64,000 nucleotides of DNA. It comes from Undibacterium sp. KW1 (GTDB lineage Bacteria; Pseudomonadota; Gammaproteobacteria; Burkholderiales; Burkholderiaceae_D). Below the pieces are notes generated by a model. The model was not told the origin of the DNA. It ran no database searches and saw nothing but the letters and a program-made list of their open reading frames with translations. Numbering within the stretch: the first letter of the stretch is position 1; every line of letters begins with the position of its first letter. Shown here one piece after another: positions 45,006 through 53,882 of the stretch. The DNA lies in NCBI RefSeq assembly GCF_009937955.1, contig NZ_AP018439.1:4650001-4714000 (forward strand), read 5' to 3'. The position numbers and the translations under genes were made by a program.

Positions 45006-45467
45006 TTATTTCACTGCTGGAGTTGCTGTCTTGCCTGTACCTGCGGTTGCCACTTTGCCTGCATCAGTTTTCACTTCAGCCTTGATTTCTGTTTTTGCTT
45101 CAGCTTTTACGTCTGGTTTGACTTCTGTTTTCACTTCAGTCTTTGCCTTCGCATGTTTTTCATGCTTGACGTGCTTTTCATGTTTCTCTGCAGTTTTTTC
45201 TACTGCTGCAGTTTTAGTCTCAACCGCTGGCGTTACTGCTGTAGTGGTAGTGGTCACTGTGCTCGTTACTGCCTTGCCAGTTGGAGCAGGTGTCGTTACG
45301 GCTGGTGTAGCGGTCGTTGCGGCTGTCGCAGTCACTTCTGTTGTTACTGCTACAGGTGCTGCGCTTGTTTTTGCTGGCGTAGTTGCTACAGTAGTTGCAG
45401 GTGTCTGTGCAAATGCGCTACCCATCAAAACTGTGGAAGCGATCAGGGCGGTAATGAGTTTGTTCAT
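45006..45467 (-). CDS. Asr-like secreted low-complexity Thr/Ala/Lys protein, copy A1
   Basis: The 153-aa protein has a Sec signal peptide (MNKLITALIASTVLMGSAFA, cleavage before QTPA). A Thr/Ala/Val/Pro-rich stretch (about 22-90) precedes a Lys/His/Glu-rich stretch with EKHEKHVKHEKHAKAK and repeated KTEVK/KAEVK units. The mature part is highly charged and probably disordered. Composition and layout recall E. coli Asr, the acid-shock periplasmic protein; homology cannot be claimed without a search. The start at 45467 has AAGGA ahead; an 18-codon upstream extension is rejected. It is near-identical to the gene at 56725. Confidence 0.7.
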   Translation of the reverse strand: MNKLITALIASTVLMGSAFAQTPATTVATTPAKTSAAPVAVTTEVTATAATTATPAVTTPAPTGKAVTSTVTTTTTAVTPAVETKTAAVEKTAEKHEKHVKHEKHAKAKTEVKTEVKPDVKAEAKTEIKAEVKTDAGKVATAGTGKTATPAVK

Positions 45468-45520
45468 GGTGATAATCCTTAATATGTCTGTGAGCGATTT
45501 GTTTGTTTTTACTTGATTCA

Positions 45521-45540
45521 CCGGCAGCGCGTGCTGCCGG
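45521..45540. promoter_or_regulatory. Hairpin between Asr-like genes A2 and A1
   Basis: Perfect stem CCGGCAGC/GCTGCCGG with a 4-base loop and no T run. It is conserved in the second copy at about 57252-57271. It may be an RNA-processing or attenuation element that sets the ratio of the two gene products. Confidence 0.5.
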
Positions 45541-45578
45541 CAGGTGTTCCAAAATTACTGATTATTTCTGACTAAAAC

Positions 45579-45905
45579 TTATTTCGATGCTGCGCTGGCG
45601 GCGGCAGATGCGCCTGCTGCTTTTGCTTCTTTCTTGGTGTGCTTGGTATGTTTCGCTGCTTTTTCACCTGTGTGCATTGCTGGCTTGGCTTCAGGAGCAG
45701 ATGCTGCTGGTGCTGCTGCAGAAGCACTGGCTGATGCAGAAGCGGCTACTACTTTAGCTGCCGGAGCAGATTTCGCTACACTCGCTGCTGCTGCGGCTGT
45801 CGCTGGTTTGGAAGCAGCAGTGGCTGATGCAGAAGCTGGTGTCTGTGCAAAGGCGCTACCCATAACAACTGTGGAAGCGATGATGGCGGTGATCAGTTTG
45901 TTCAT
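45579..45905 (-). CDS. Asr-like secreted Ala/Ser/Lys-rich protein, copy A2
   Basis: A 108-aa protein with a signal peptide almost equal to that of A1 (MNKLITAIIASTVVMGSAFA). An Ala/Ser/Lys stretch (KPATAAAAASVAKSAPAAK, ASASASASAAAPA) and a short HTKHTKKEAKA motif follow. Ribosome-binding site GAGGGA. It lies 111 bases upstream of A1 with a hairpin between. It is probably periplasmic and disordered, with the role possibly acid or envelope stress by resemblance to Asr. Paralogue at 57310. Confidence 0.65.
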   Translation of the reverse strand: MNKLITAIIASTVVMGSAFAQTPASASATAASKPATAAAAASVAKSAPAAKVVAASASASASAAAPAASAPEAKPAMHTGEKAAKHTKHTKKEAKAAGASAAASAASK

Positions 45906-46126
45906 GATATTTCCCTCTTTATGTTTGGGTTGCTTGCTAAGTTTTGTACTTCGTTTTGCGTTTCGTTTTGCGTCTCGTAGTGTCGCTACGTAAGCCAAAA
46001 ACGCCGCCCGGCTACATTGCGTTGACGCAAAAAACCACAGAACATGGGGCTTAGTGTTGTTGTTCTAAACGGCATGTCACCTGTCAACCGAATGCCAGGC
46101 TCATGCGTTACGCGCGTAGGAACAAT

Positions 46127-46164
46127 AAAAAACGACGCCTGCTTGATGCATGGCGTCGTTTTTT
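46127..46164. terminator. Bidirectional terminator upstream of Asr-like A2
   Basis: Stem AACGACGCC (46131-46139) with GGCGTCGTT (46152-46160), flanked by an A run and a T run. It stops minus-strand transcripts from the regulator gene at 46407 before the Asr-like genes. It is conserved in the second copy. Confidence 0.85.
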
Positions 46165-46406
46165 GTAGGGTGCGTCTTGACGCACCATATCGTCAATCAT
46201 CAGGATGGATCAAAGTGAAAAACGGTGCGTCAAGACGCACCCTACTGGTTTGCTATCAACTGCCGGAGCGGCTTAACCTGATATGTGTATTCGACGTCCG
46301 GTAGGGTGCGCCATGCGCACCGGGTTTTGAATTGGATCATCGCAAAATATTGAGCATGAAAAGGTGCGCACCGCGCACCTTACGAGCCTGAAATCTTATC
46401 AGGCGC
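46165..46406. repeat. Two inverted pairs of palindromic repeats
   Basis: Pair one (TGCGTC type): GGTGCGTCTTGACGCACC at 46169-46186 and its inverse at 46224-46241. Pair two (TGCGCC type): GGTGCGCCATGCGCACC at 46305-46321 and an inverse variant with GGTGCGCACCGCGCACC at 46363-46379. Each copy has a GTAGG or CTTAC edge on the outer side. No gene is present. Confidence 0.85.
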
Positions 46407-46892
46407 TCACAAAAAATTCTTGACCTTGCGCACGCCGCGACGGCCCCAGCGGCGTGCTGTTCTTTGTGACTGGCTGACGCGGTCAAGCTGCACGCAGCGC
46501 AGGTGTGAGCTGATGCTTTGGTCTATGTTCCACAAGGCCTGGGTGATGAGTAAATCCATTTCCGTGGTGAATTTTCCTGTTACGGGCGCCGTGGTGCTGG
46601 CACGCGATGTATCTGTCATGCTGATGCGCCAGGCGTCTTCCAGCGTGATGCCACCCGCAGGTTTGGCGAGGTTCCAGTGCAGGCTGTTTTCTGCTGCAGA
46701 GATCAAGCCTTCATCCTGCAGGCGCAGGCAGATTTTACGGATGGCATATTTGCTCATGCCACAGTGTTTTGCCAGTTGATCCAGCCTTACCTCTGCCGGA
46801 GCTGCGGCGACAAAATGTTCGAGCACCCTGGCCAGTTTGCGGAACATGCCGTATTGGGATGCGGGTAAAAATTGTGCTGTGCTCAAACTCAT
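46407..46892 (-). CDS. Winged-helix DNA-binding protein
   Basis: The 161-aa protein has a helix-turn-helix near residues 30-75 (VRLDQLAKHCGMSKYAIRKI, CLRLQDEGLI) like short winged-helix regulators. The C-terminal part is basic (RRWGRRGVRKVKNFL) with no recognised domain. The start MSLSTAQFL at 46892 is preferred to 46973, whose extra residues are cysteine-rich and atypical. It lies 88 bases after the LivJ-like gene on the same strand. Target unknown. Confidence 0.6.
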   Translation of the reverse strand: MSLSTAQFLPASQYGMFRKLARVLEHFVAAAPAEVRLDQLAKHCGMSKYAIRKICLRLQDEGLISAAENSLHWNLAKPAGGITLEDAWRISMTDTSRASTTAPVTGKFTTEMDLLITQALWNIDQSISSHLRCVQLDRVSQSQRTARRWGRRGVRKVKNFL

Positions 46893-46980
46893 GGCTGGGT
46901 CTTTCTTTAATACTCTCTTTGATACTTTACATGCATGGCGCATACAGACAGCGCAGGCGCCATGCGTACTCACAAAACGA

Positions 46981-48132
46981 TTAATGTGTTACCGCGATCA
47001 GTTCGCGTTTGCCACCCTTATAGGTGTACAAAGTCAGGGTGCCGTCACGGATATCACCACGTGCATCAAATGCGATTTCACCTGTCACGCCCTTGTGGTT
47101 GATTTTGGCCAGTTCTGGCAGGTATTTGGCGGGTTCGGCTGAATTGGCTTTTTGCATGGCGGCCACCATGGTCATCACGCCATCGTAGGCATAAGGCGCA
47201 TTCAACACAACTTCGTGACCATATTTTTTGCTGAAATTGGCCTTGAACTTGACCAGGTCGGCCTTCTTGCCTTCTTCTACCCCACCCGCCTCAGCACAGA
47301 TCACATTGCCTTCACCGATGGCATCGCCTGCCAGCTGTGCCAGATCTGTCGAGCAGATACCGTCACCGCCCATGAACTTGACTTTCAGGCCCAGTTGCTT
47401 GATTTGCTTGAGCATGGGGCCACCTACTGCGTCCATGCCGCCAAAGAAAATCAAATCAGGATTGGTGGATTTGATAGTGGTCAGGATGGCGCTGAAATTG
47501 GTTGCCTTGTCGGTCGTATATTGGCGCGAGACGATCTTGGCAGAGGCGAGCTTGCCCGTCGCGCCTTTGACGAATTCATCTGCCACGCCTTGCCCATACG
47601 CAGTGCGGTCATCAATCACGGCGATATTTTTTGCCTTCAGCATTTGCACGGCATAGCGGCCCAACGTGCCACCGAGTTGCCCGTCATTGGCAACAACACG
47701 GAAAGCCGTCTTATAACCCTGCATCGTGTATTGGGGGTTGGTCGCCGAGGGTGAGATTTCCGGGATACCGGCATCGCTGTAAATTTTTGAAGAGGGGATG
47801 GTGGTACCAGAATTCATGTGGCCGATAACACCATTGACCTTGGCATCCACTAGTTTTTGCGCCACGGTAGTAGCCTGCTTTGGTTCCCCGGCATCATCTT
47901 CCGACAGCAATTCAAACTTGGCCTTCTTGCCGCCTATGGTCACACCCTTGGCATTGAGTTCATCCACCGCCATGCGTGCGCCCTCTTCGGTATCTTTGCC
48001 CATGTGTGCAGATGGCCCGGACAAGGGGCTGACATGGCCTATCCTTACCAGCAGGTCCTGAGCACTGGCATTACCTGCCAGCAGGATGCCTGCAGAAGAT
48101 GCGGCGGCGATGAGTTTGATGGTCGTGGACAT
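46981..48132 (-). CDS. Branched-chain amino-acid type ABC substrate-binding protein
   Basis: Periplasmic binding protein (383 aa), LivJ-like type I fold, with signal peptide MSTTIKLIAAASSAGILLAG (cleavage near NASA). Landmarks are IGHVSPLSGPSAHMGKD, GVIGHMNSGTTIPSSKIY and NAPYAYDGVMTMV. No permease or ATPase genes are adjacent, so it is an orphan that must use a transporter encoded elsewhere. A LysR gene lies upstream on the same strand. Confidence 0.92.
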   Translation of the reverse strand: MSTTIKLIAAASSAGILLAGNASAQDLLVRIGHVSPLSGPSAHMGKDTEEGARMAVDELNAKGVTIGGKKAKFELLSEDDAGEPKQATTVAQKLVDAKVNGVIGHMNSGTTIPSSKIYSDAGIPEISPSATNPQYTMQGYKTAFRVVANDGQLGGTLGRYAVQMLKAKNIAVIDDRTAYGQGVADEFVKGATGKLASAKIVSRQYTTDKATNFSAILTTIKSTNPDLIFFGGMDAVGGPMLKQIKQLGLKVKFMGGDGICSTDLAQLAGDAIGEGNVICAEAGGVEEGKKADLVKFKANFSKKYGHEVVLNAPYAYDGVMTMVAAMQKANSAEPAKYLPELAKINHKGVTGEIAFDARGDIRDGTLTLYTYKGGKRELIAVTH

Positions 48133-48365
48133 AAGTATTCCTCTGTATGGGTTTTAGGTATTTGTTTTCGGTTTCGCCTTTCGGTGATGAATGATTGTCT
48201 GGCGCACTTCAATGCACAAGGCAATTATTCTAAGGGTATGAATTAGCGAGGCTAATGCGTAAAGACAGGCCACGCCCAGTGCAGGAACGGTGGCCAAGAG
48301 GGAAAAGATGGATTAGCAGGGGTAATACTGCGCAACACGAAGAAGTGATGCAGCGAACCGGAAAA

Positions 48366-49358
48366 TCAGACCAACTGCGCAATACCTGACAAAAAAGCAT
48401 CGCGCCGTGTTTCAAATTCGCGACACTCTTCGGTCAGCCAGTCTTTGAAGATATTGACCGACTTTTTATTACCCACATGTTCATTGATGACTAAAAAATA
48501 AGCCGCACTGGCCTTGACGCAGATAGGCACGGTAGGTATCAACTGACCCTGAGCAAGTTCATCGAGTATCAATGAAGTACGCGCCATTGCCATGCCCTGC
48601 CCATAGGTAGCTGCATTGATGGCGAGGTGCGAGAGATTGTATTGATGGCCGTGGCGCACAAAGTCCTGCACCTCGTTGTCATTGCACTGGGTGGAGATAC
48701 GCATCCACTCGCCCCACTCGGCATAGGGTGGCGCATTTTCCCAGGGTGAATCATCATGCAGCAAAATGTGTTCAGTAAAATCCGATGCCTGCGCCAGCGC
48801 AGGGTAACGCGTAAGGTAATCGCTGTTGGCGACCGGCAGCAGGTATTCAGACATCAGCCTGCTGGCATGGTGGTTACTCTGGTCTGGCCCCTGGCCGTAC
48901 AGCACCAGGATGTCGATGGATTCTGCACTCATCTTCAGCGCACTCATGCCAAACAGCTCACCACGCAAGTGGATTTCTATCTCTGGATACAGCCGCCCAA
49001 AACCACTGAGCCTGGGCATGAGCCACATCATCGAGAATGAGGGAGATGAACGTATTGCCACGCTTTTGTTGTTCAGGCTCGGTTGTATCGCCTGCAATTG
49101 CAGTTCCAGTTCTTGCAGCAGGCGATTCACCACCCTGTGCAGCTCACTGCCCTCGCGCGTCAGCCGCAGGCTGCGCGTCATGCGCACGAACAGGCGCGCC
49201 CCTATCTGCTCTTCCAGCCCCTTGATCTGCTGGCTGACCGCCCCCTGGGTCACATGCAACTCCGCCGCCGCCCGCGTAAAACTGAGATTGCGCGCTGCGG
49301 CATCAAAGTATTTGAGTGCATGTAAAACCAGGGGAGTAACAAGCTTTTGGGTGCGCAT
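48366..49358 (-). CDS. LysR-family regulator, GcvA-like
   Basis: A 330-aa regulator with the GcvA/AmpR-type N-terminus (ALKYFDAAARNLSFTRAAAE, LHVTQGAVSQQIKGLEEQIG) and an effector domain from about residue 95. It lies 233 bases upstream of the LivJ-like gene on the same strand. The divergent region above it holds a 12-bp tandem repeat. Amino-acid control is suggested by type and neighbours only. Confidence 0.88.
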   Translation of the reverse strand: MRTQKLVTPLVLHALKYFDAAARNLSFTRAAAELHVTQGAVSQQIKGLEEQIGARLFVRMTRSLRLTREGSELHRVVNRLLQELELQLQAIQPSLNNKSVAIRSSPSFSMMWLMPRLSGFGRLYPEIEIHLRGELFGMSALKMSAESIDILVLYGQGPDQSNHHASRLMSEYLLPVANSDYLTRYPALAQASDFTEHILLHDDSPWENAPPYAEWGEWMRISTQCNDNEVQDFVRHGHQYNLSHLAINAATYGQGMAMARTSLILDELAQGQLIPTVPICVKASAAYFLVINEHVGNKKSVNIFKDWLTEECREFETRRDAFLSGIAQLV

Positions 49359-49459
49359 GGCATATTCTGAAAGTGATGTCTTGTCTGATTATAAGTTTGA
49401 AAGCCGGGTGGAGGATATAGGCTTAGGCTATATTGCAATAAACGAATCAAGCTACCATA

Positions 49460-49507
49460 GAATCTATTCACGAATCTATTCACGAATCTATTCACTTATC
49501 TATTCAC
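49460..49507. repeat. 12-bp tandem repeat, four units
   Basis: The unit GAATCTATTCAC occurs three times without a gap, followed by a fourth unit TTATCTATTCAC. A looser match lies near 49543. It sits between the LysR gene and the divergent membrane gene at 49637. Possible roles are regulator binding or a slippage-prone phase-variable spacer. Confidence 0.8.
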
Positions 49508-49636
49508 CCTGTCACATCTTCACTATGAAGACTGGCTGATTTTATCTATTCATCCTGAAGGCATATCCGACTCAAAACAGCCGTCCTGTTACAATGTAGC
49601 AAATATACAAGACATGCCAGACACCGCACATTCACC

Positions 49637-50224
49637 ATGAGCTACACCCTGTATTTTGACTTGACCCAAAAAGTATGGCCAGATTTCCTGACGCCTGTCC
49701 CGCTCATTCCCCTGAGTATCGGTGTAGTTGGCATCGCCCTGAATATCTCGCGCAAGCGGCGTGGCCTGCCTGCGTATAGCTGGAGTTCACGCCCGGATAA
49801 ACCAGCCCCTTTTCTACCCTATCTCTTTCTCGGTATTGGCCTGCTCACAAGCTGGGTGGCATTTCGGGACGGCTATCTTGCCTATACAGAGCTGCGCGCT
49901 GAATATGATGCAGGAAAATGCGAAATTATCGAAGGCAAGATTGAGAACCTGGTTTTGCATAAAAAGAAGGGGGACCCGCCAAGTTCATTTGATGTCTGGC
50001 CCAAACACTACCCCTATCGAAGGTGGCTTAATACCGCCGACTTTCATGTCAGCGGAAGTGACAATGACCCCATCAAGGAAGGCCTGCAAGTCAGGATCAC
50101 TGATTGCAGCGGTGCCATCGTCAAACTGGAAACCGAGAAAGATGTACCAACAGCCCAGGCAATCGTGGATATACCAAACGACCCGGTAACCAAACCAAGC
50201 GTCAGCGACAACAAAACCCAATAG
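49637..50224 (+). CDS. Membrane-anchored hypothetical protein
   Basis: The 195-aa protein has two hydrophobic segments (about 20-37 and 56-75: VPLIPLSIGVVGIALNI; FLPYLFLGIGLLTSWVAF) followed by a soluble domain of about 110 residues (CEIIEGKIENLVLHKKKGDP). The layout resembles DUF3592-like proteins, without certainty. It is alone in its direction after the tandem repeat region. Confidence 0.55.
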   Translation: MSYTLYFDLTQKVWPDFLTPVPLIPLSIGVVGIALNISRKRRGLPAYSWSSRPDKPAPFLPYLFLGIGLLTSWVAFRDGYLAYTELRAEYDAGKCEIIEGKIENLVLHKKKGDPPSSFDVWPKHYPYRRWLNTADFHVSGSDNDPIKEGLQVRITDCSGAIVKLETEKDVPTAQAIVDIPNDPVTKPSVSDNKTQ

Positions 50225-50318
50225 CCCCGCTAATAGGCCTGATTAGAAATTTTCGTTTGTTGAGCAAGGCTGCAAGCCCCCACAATCGCCGGCATCTTGA
50301 ACACGATGGGGAAATTTC

Positions 50319-51218
50319 ATGCAGGCCCACTCTATCCGAAAACTGACAGTCATGTTGTCGATGGCCGCTATCAGCATCAGCAACTCAGCAATGGCGGGCG
50401 AAACACTGGAACGTATCACCCGCAGTGGCAGGATAGTGCTGGCAACCAGGGAGGCGTCGATTCCTTTCTCATACAAAGACAATCATGGCAAACCCCTGGG
50501 TTATACCGTAGATATCTGCCTCAAGCTGGTCGATGCCATCAGGCTGCAACTGAAGCGGCCTGATTTGCGCATAGAATATATGCAGGTCACGCCGTCCAGC
50601 CGTTTCAAGGCCATCACTGATGGTCAGGCGGATCTGGAATGCGGGCCTACCACCAACACCACAGAGCGGCGTGCGCTGGTGGGTTTTACGATTGCGAATT
50701 TTATTGCCAGCGCAAAGATGCTGGTGAAAAAAGATTCTGGCATACGCAACTGGGCAGACTTGCGCAACAAGACTATCGTCACCACGGCGGCCACCACCAA
50801 TGCCAAATCGATTGCTGAACGCAATGACGTGGGTGCCTTGCGCATCACCCTGCTGGAAGCGAAGGATGACCTGGAATCTTTTCACCAGGTAGAAACCAGC
50901 AAGGCCGATGCCTTTGCGATGGATGATGTCTTGCTGTATGGCCTCAAGGCCATGTCCGCTCACCCGGCAGACTATCAGGTCGTCGCCAGCCCGCTAACGG
51001 TGGAGCCGTATGCCATCATGTTTTCCAAAAACGATATCGAACTCAAGAAGCTCATGGATGCAGAAATGGCCAGGATCATTTATAACGGCGACGTTGAAAA
51101 GCTGTACAAGAAATGGTTCAACAATCCCATCCCGCCATCTGGTGTGAACCTGGATATGCCGATGAATGCACTATTGCGAAATTCGTTTCAGTTTCCGTCT
51201 GATAAGGTGGCGGATTGA
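50319..51218 (+). CDS. Amino-acid ABC substrate-binding protein, GltI-like
   Basis: A 299-aa periplasmic binding protein of the family-3 (SBP_bac_3) type for glutamate/aspartate-like ligands. Signal peptide about 1-26 (cleavage near AMA). Ligand-binding blocks are SRFKAITDGQADLECGPTTN, TTERRALVGFT and NKTIVTTAATTNAKSI. No membrane or ATPase genes follow, so it is an orphan. Likely associated with the amino-acid genes downstream. Confidence 0.9.
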   Translation: MQAHSIRKLTVMLSMAAISISNSAMAGETLERITRSGRIVLATREASIPFSYKDNHGKPLGYTVDICLKLVDAIRLQLKRPDLRIEYMQVTPSSRFKAITDGQADLECGPTTNTTERRALVGFTIANFIASAKMLVKKDSGIRNWADLRNKTIVTTAATTNAKSIAERNDVGALRITLLEAKDDLESFHQVETSKADAFAMDDVLLYGLKAMSAHPADYQVVASPLTVEPYAIMFSKNDIELKKLMDAEMARIIYNGDVEKLYKKWFNNPIPPSGVNLDMPMNALLRNSFQFPSDKVAD

Positions 51219-51266
51219 TATGGTATCTGTGATTGAACATTGGTAACAAAATAATAACAAATTATC

Positions 51267-51287
51267 CCCTCCCCTTCAAGGGGAGGG
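51267..51287. repeat. Inverted repeat CCCTCCCCTT/AAGGGGAGGG
   Basis: Ten-base arms around one base. Nearly the same place marks the point where the Lrp gene loses its 5' end. It may be a terminator for the GltI-like gene or the edge of a small inserted repeat. Confidence 0.55.
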
Positions 51288-51297
51288 TTGAGAAAGG

Positions 51298-51681
51298 GTT
51301 AATCTCTCCACCGCCGCAGTAAACCGCCGCCTGAAGCGCCTCAGTGATGACAAGGTCATAGAACGCTACAGCGCGCAACTGCGCCCCGATGCAATGGGCT
51401 ACCCGCTGACTATCGTCGTCGAAGTGGAGGTGGAAAACGAACGCATGGATTTGCTCGACGCCATGAAAGCCGCCTTTCTCTCCTGCCCACAGGTGCAGCA
51501 ATGTTATTACGTTGCTGACGAATGTGATTTTGTCCTGATCTTCATCGTGCGCGACATGGCGCAATACACCGAGCTGACGCGCCAGCTTTTCTTTGAAAGC
51601 AATAATGTCAAACGGTTCAAAACTCTTGTGGCGATGAGCAGGGTGAAGACGGGGCTGGATGTGCCGATGGATGAAATCTGA
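51298..51681 (+). pseudogene. Lrp/AsnC-family regulator, 5' truncated
   Basis: From GTT 51298 the frame reads NLSTAAVNRRLKRLSDDKVI, the recognition helix of an Lrp/AsnC helix-turn-helix, and goes on through a complete ligand-binding domain (LTIVVEVEVE, CYYVADECDFVLIFIV, VKRFKTLVAMSRVKTGL). The first 30 or so residues of the HTH are missing: upstream lies a TGA and then the CCCTCC inverted repeat. A product from an internal start at 51394 would lack DNA binding. Confidence 0.8.
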
Positions 51682-51782
51682 TGTCTGTCACTTAAGCTTT
51701 AGATTAAATATCAAATCATGCATTAGAAAAACTAATGCCTGAACATAGAATTCATGGTTTGCGTTGAGAGTTTTGAACAGGG

Positions 51783-52583
51783 ATGATGGCAACATCAAAC
51801 CCATCAAAAACAATCAAAACAAAACCAATGACAAGCTCTCCACCGCCCCGCATAGGTATCACCCCCGACCGCAGCGCTGCCGCAAGCGATATTGAAGCCC
51901 TGTTCTTTGTGCGCCGCAATTATTGCGCGGCAATCAGTGACAATGGTGGCGTGCCGCTGGTGCTGCCCTATGACATGGATGCGGTAGAGACTTACCTCGA
52001 CCAGATCGATGGCTTGCTCATCACCGGCGGCATGTTCGATGTCAACCCTGCCCTGTACGGCATGCCCGCCCGCTATCCTGAAAAAATGGCACTCAAAGAA
52101 GACCGCACCGCCTTTGAACAAGCCATGCTGCGTGCTGCCATTGCACGTGACATGCCAGTGTTGGGCATCTGTGGCGGCATGCAATTGATTGCTGTTGAGA
52201 TGGGCGCAAAGCTGCACCAGCACATCCCTTCTGATATTACCACCGGCATAGAACACAAGCAGGCTGAAGATTGCGATCTGGCCAGCCATGCCATCTACAT
52301 CCATCAGGACAGCAAACTGCACGAGATTATGGGTGTCAGTCGCTGTGAGGTTAACAGCCTGCATCACCAGTCAGTCTTTGGCCCCACGGATCAAGTCAAG
52401 ATTGCCGCAATTGCCGACGATGGCGTGGTCGAAGCCATAGAAGTGCCGTCGCTGTCGTTTTGCATGGGCGTGCAATGGCACCCTGAATACCGGGTTAATG
52501 CCGGCGAAAAAAACCTGTTCACTGCCCTGCTTGCAGCGGCGAGAGAAAGTGCTGCACGTAAGCTGATTGCTATCACCGCCTGA
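51783..52583 (+). CDS. Gamma-glutamyl-GABA hydrolase-like class I amidotransferase (peptidase C26)
   Basis: A 266-aa PuuD-like hydrolase. The nucleophile Cys is in GICGGMQLIAV, with His and Glu in QWHPEYR. Also seen are GLLITGGMFDVNP and NSLHHQSV. It splits gamma-glutamyl amides, e.g. in polyamine breakdown. The first 20 residues are low-complexity, so a start at MTSSPPPRIG (51828) is possible. It precedes dadA and the cyclodeaminase gene, suggesting use of glutamyl-amines or D-amino acids; the true substrate is unknown. Confidence 0.88.
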   Translation: MMATSNPSKTIKTKPMTSSPPPRIGITPDRSAAASDIEALFFVRRNYCAAISDNGGVPLVLPYDMDAVETYLDQIDGLLITGGMFDVNPALYGMPARYPEKMALKEDRTAFEQAMLRAAIARDMPVLGICGGMQLIAVEMGAKLHQHIPSDITTGIEHKQAEDCDLASHAIYIHQDSKLHEIMGVSRCEVNSLHHQSVFGPTDQVKIAAIADDGVVEAIEVPSLSFCMGVQWHPEYRVNAGEKNLFTALLAAARESAARKLIAITA

Positions 52584-52619
52584 ATAATTTTCACTCACCA
52601 AGTATTCAATAAATCTATT

Positions 52620-53873
52620 ATGAAAGTTTGTATCATCGGCGCAGGTGTCATCGGCCTCACCACTGCGTATTCACTGGCAAGGCGTGGCCATGATGTCAGC
52701 ATTGTCGAGGCGCATGACGGTGCCGGAGAAGGTGCCAGCTTTGGCAATGGGGCGCAGCTCAGTTACTCTTATGTTGCGCCGTTGGCTGATCCTTCAGTAT
52801 GGGCCAGCATGCCTTCTTATCTGTTGAACCCCGATTCGCCTTTAAGCTGGCGCCCGGCCCTTGAACTGGCGCAGTGGAAATGGTTGTGCAGTTTTTTACT
52901 CGCCTGCAACCAGCGCAAATCGCGGCAGACCACGGCTGAACTTTTGCGCCTGGCATTCTATAGCCGTAACTGCCTGGCGAATCTGCAGGCGCAACTGGCC
53001 TTGAATTTTGATTTGCGCCAGGCAGGCAAGCTGGTCATGTATTCATCTGATGTTGCACTCAAGGCTGCGGCTGCGCAAGTCGCTTACCAGGCGCAACTGG
53101 GTTGTGAGCAGCAAGTTTTATCAACCCAGGCTTGTCTCGATATAGAACCTGCGCTGGCACATGCAGCCGCCCGTTGGGTGGGCGGCGTTTATACGCCATC
53201 TGAAGATGTTGGTGACTGTGCTCGCTTTTGCAGACAATTGTCGCAGGCATTGATACACAATTATCCTAAGGTGAAGTTTTTGTATGGCATCCAGGTCAAT
53301 GGCATGCTCGTGCAGGCATGCAAACTGCAGGCGCTGCAAACCAGCCGGGGCGATATCAGTGCAGATGCCTTTGTGCTGGCAAATGGTTCGCATGCCGCCA
53401 CCCTGGCTGCCAGGGCAGGCTTGCGCTTGCCCGTGTATCCGCTCAAGGGCTACAGCATCACGCTGGATGCGCCAGCGGCAGATGCCAGCCTGCCCAGCGT
53501 CAGCATCACCGACAGCGCCAGAAAAATCGTCTATGCCCGCATAGGTGATCGCCTGCGTGTGGCAGGCCGGGTAGAAATTGTCGGCCACGACATGCAGATC
53601 AATGCAGCCCGCGCGCGCAGCCTGCTCACAGAAACACAGGAACTCTTCCCTACGCTCAAGGCAGATACAAACGCCATACACCCCTGGGTAGGCATGCGCC
53701 CGGCAACGCCCACTGGCATCCCCATCATAGGCGCATCACCAGTCAGCAATCTTTATCTCAATACAGGCCATGGCGCACTTGGCTGGACCCTCGCTTGCGG
53801 CAGCGCTGAACTGCTGGCCCAGCAAATCGACGGCGAACAGAGTGCGATTGACGCCAGCCCCTATCACTATTAA
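52620..53873 (+). CDS. dadA: D-amino acid dehydrogenase, small-subunit type
   Basis: A 417-aa FAD enzyme of the DadA/DAO family, peripheral to the membrane, oxidising D-amino acids to keto acids. The Rossmann motif is at the very N-terminus (VCIIGAGVIGLTTAYSLARR). A DadA-type HPW-GMRP block is seen (HPWVGMRPATPTGIP) with NTGHGALGWTLACGSAEL at the end. A 36-base gap follows the C26 gene, and the next gene begins 9 bases later. Whether it acts on free D-amino acids or an opine-like imino acid is open. Confidence 0.9.
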   Translation: MKVCIIGAGVIGLTTAYSLARRGHDVSIVEAHDGAGEGASFGNGAQLSYSYVAPLADPSVWASMPSYLLNPDSPLSWRPALELAQWKWLCSFLLACNQRKSRQTTAELLRLAFYSRNCLANLQAQLALNFDLRQAGKLVMYSSDVALKAAAAQVAYQAQLGCEQQVLSTQACLDIEPALAHAAARWVGGVYTPSEDVGDCARFCRQLSQALIHNYPKVKFLYGIQVNGMLVQACKLQALQTSRGDISADAFVLANGSHAATLAARAGLRLPVYPLKGYSITLDAPAADASLPSVSITDSARKIVYARIGDRLRVAGRVEIVGHDMQINAARARSLLTETQELFPTLKADTNAIHPWVGMRPATPTGIPIIGASPVSNLYLNTGHGALGWTLACGSAELLAQQIDGEQSAIDASPYHY

Positions 53874-53882
53874 GGAAACCAC

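Larger units (their letters stand above)
45006..46245. repeat. Duplicated block, copy A (about 1.2 kb; direct repeat of 56725-57940)
   Basis: Two Asr-like genes, the hairpin between them, the upstream region, the GACGCC terminator and a pair of TGCGTC palindromes occur in the same order and direction at 56725-57940. Long stretches are identical; differences are mainly small indels and repeat-number changes in the coding low-complexity parts. Confidence 0.9.

Noticed and set aside
45006..45905. Histone H1-like or phasin-like proteins
   Set aside because: The Lys/Ala-rich composition would fit, but all four proteins have clear Sec signal peptides, so they are exported.
49250..49495. Minus-strand peptide with MNRFVNRFVNRF repeats
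   Set aside because: It is only a translation of the 12-bp tandem repeat running into the LysR gene in another frame.
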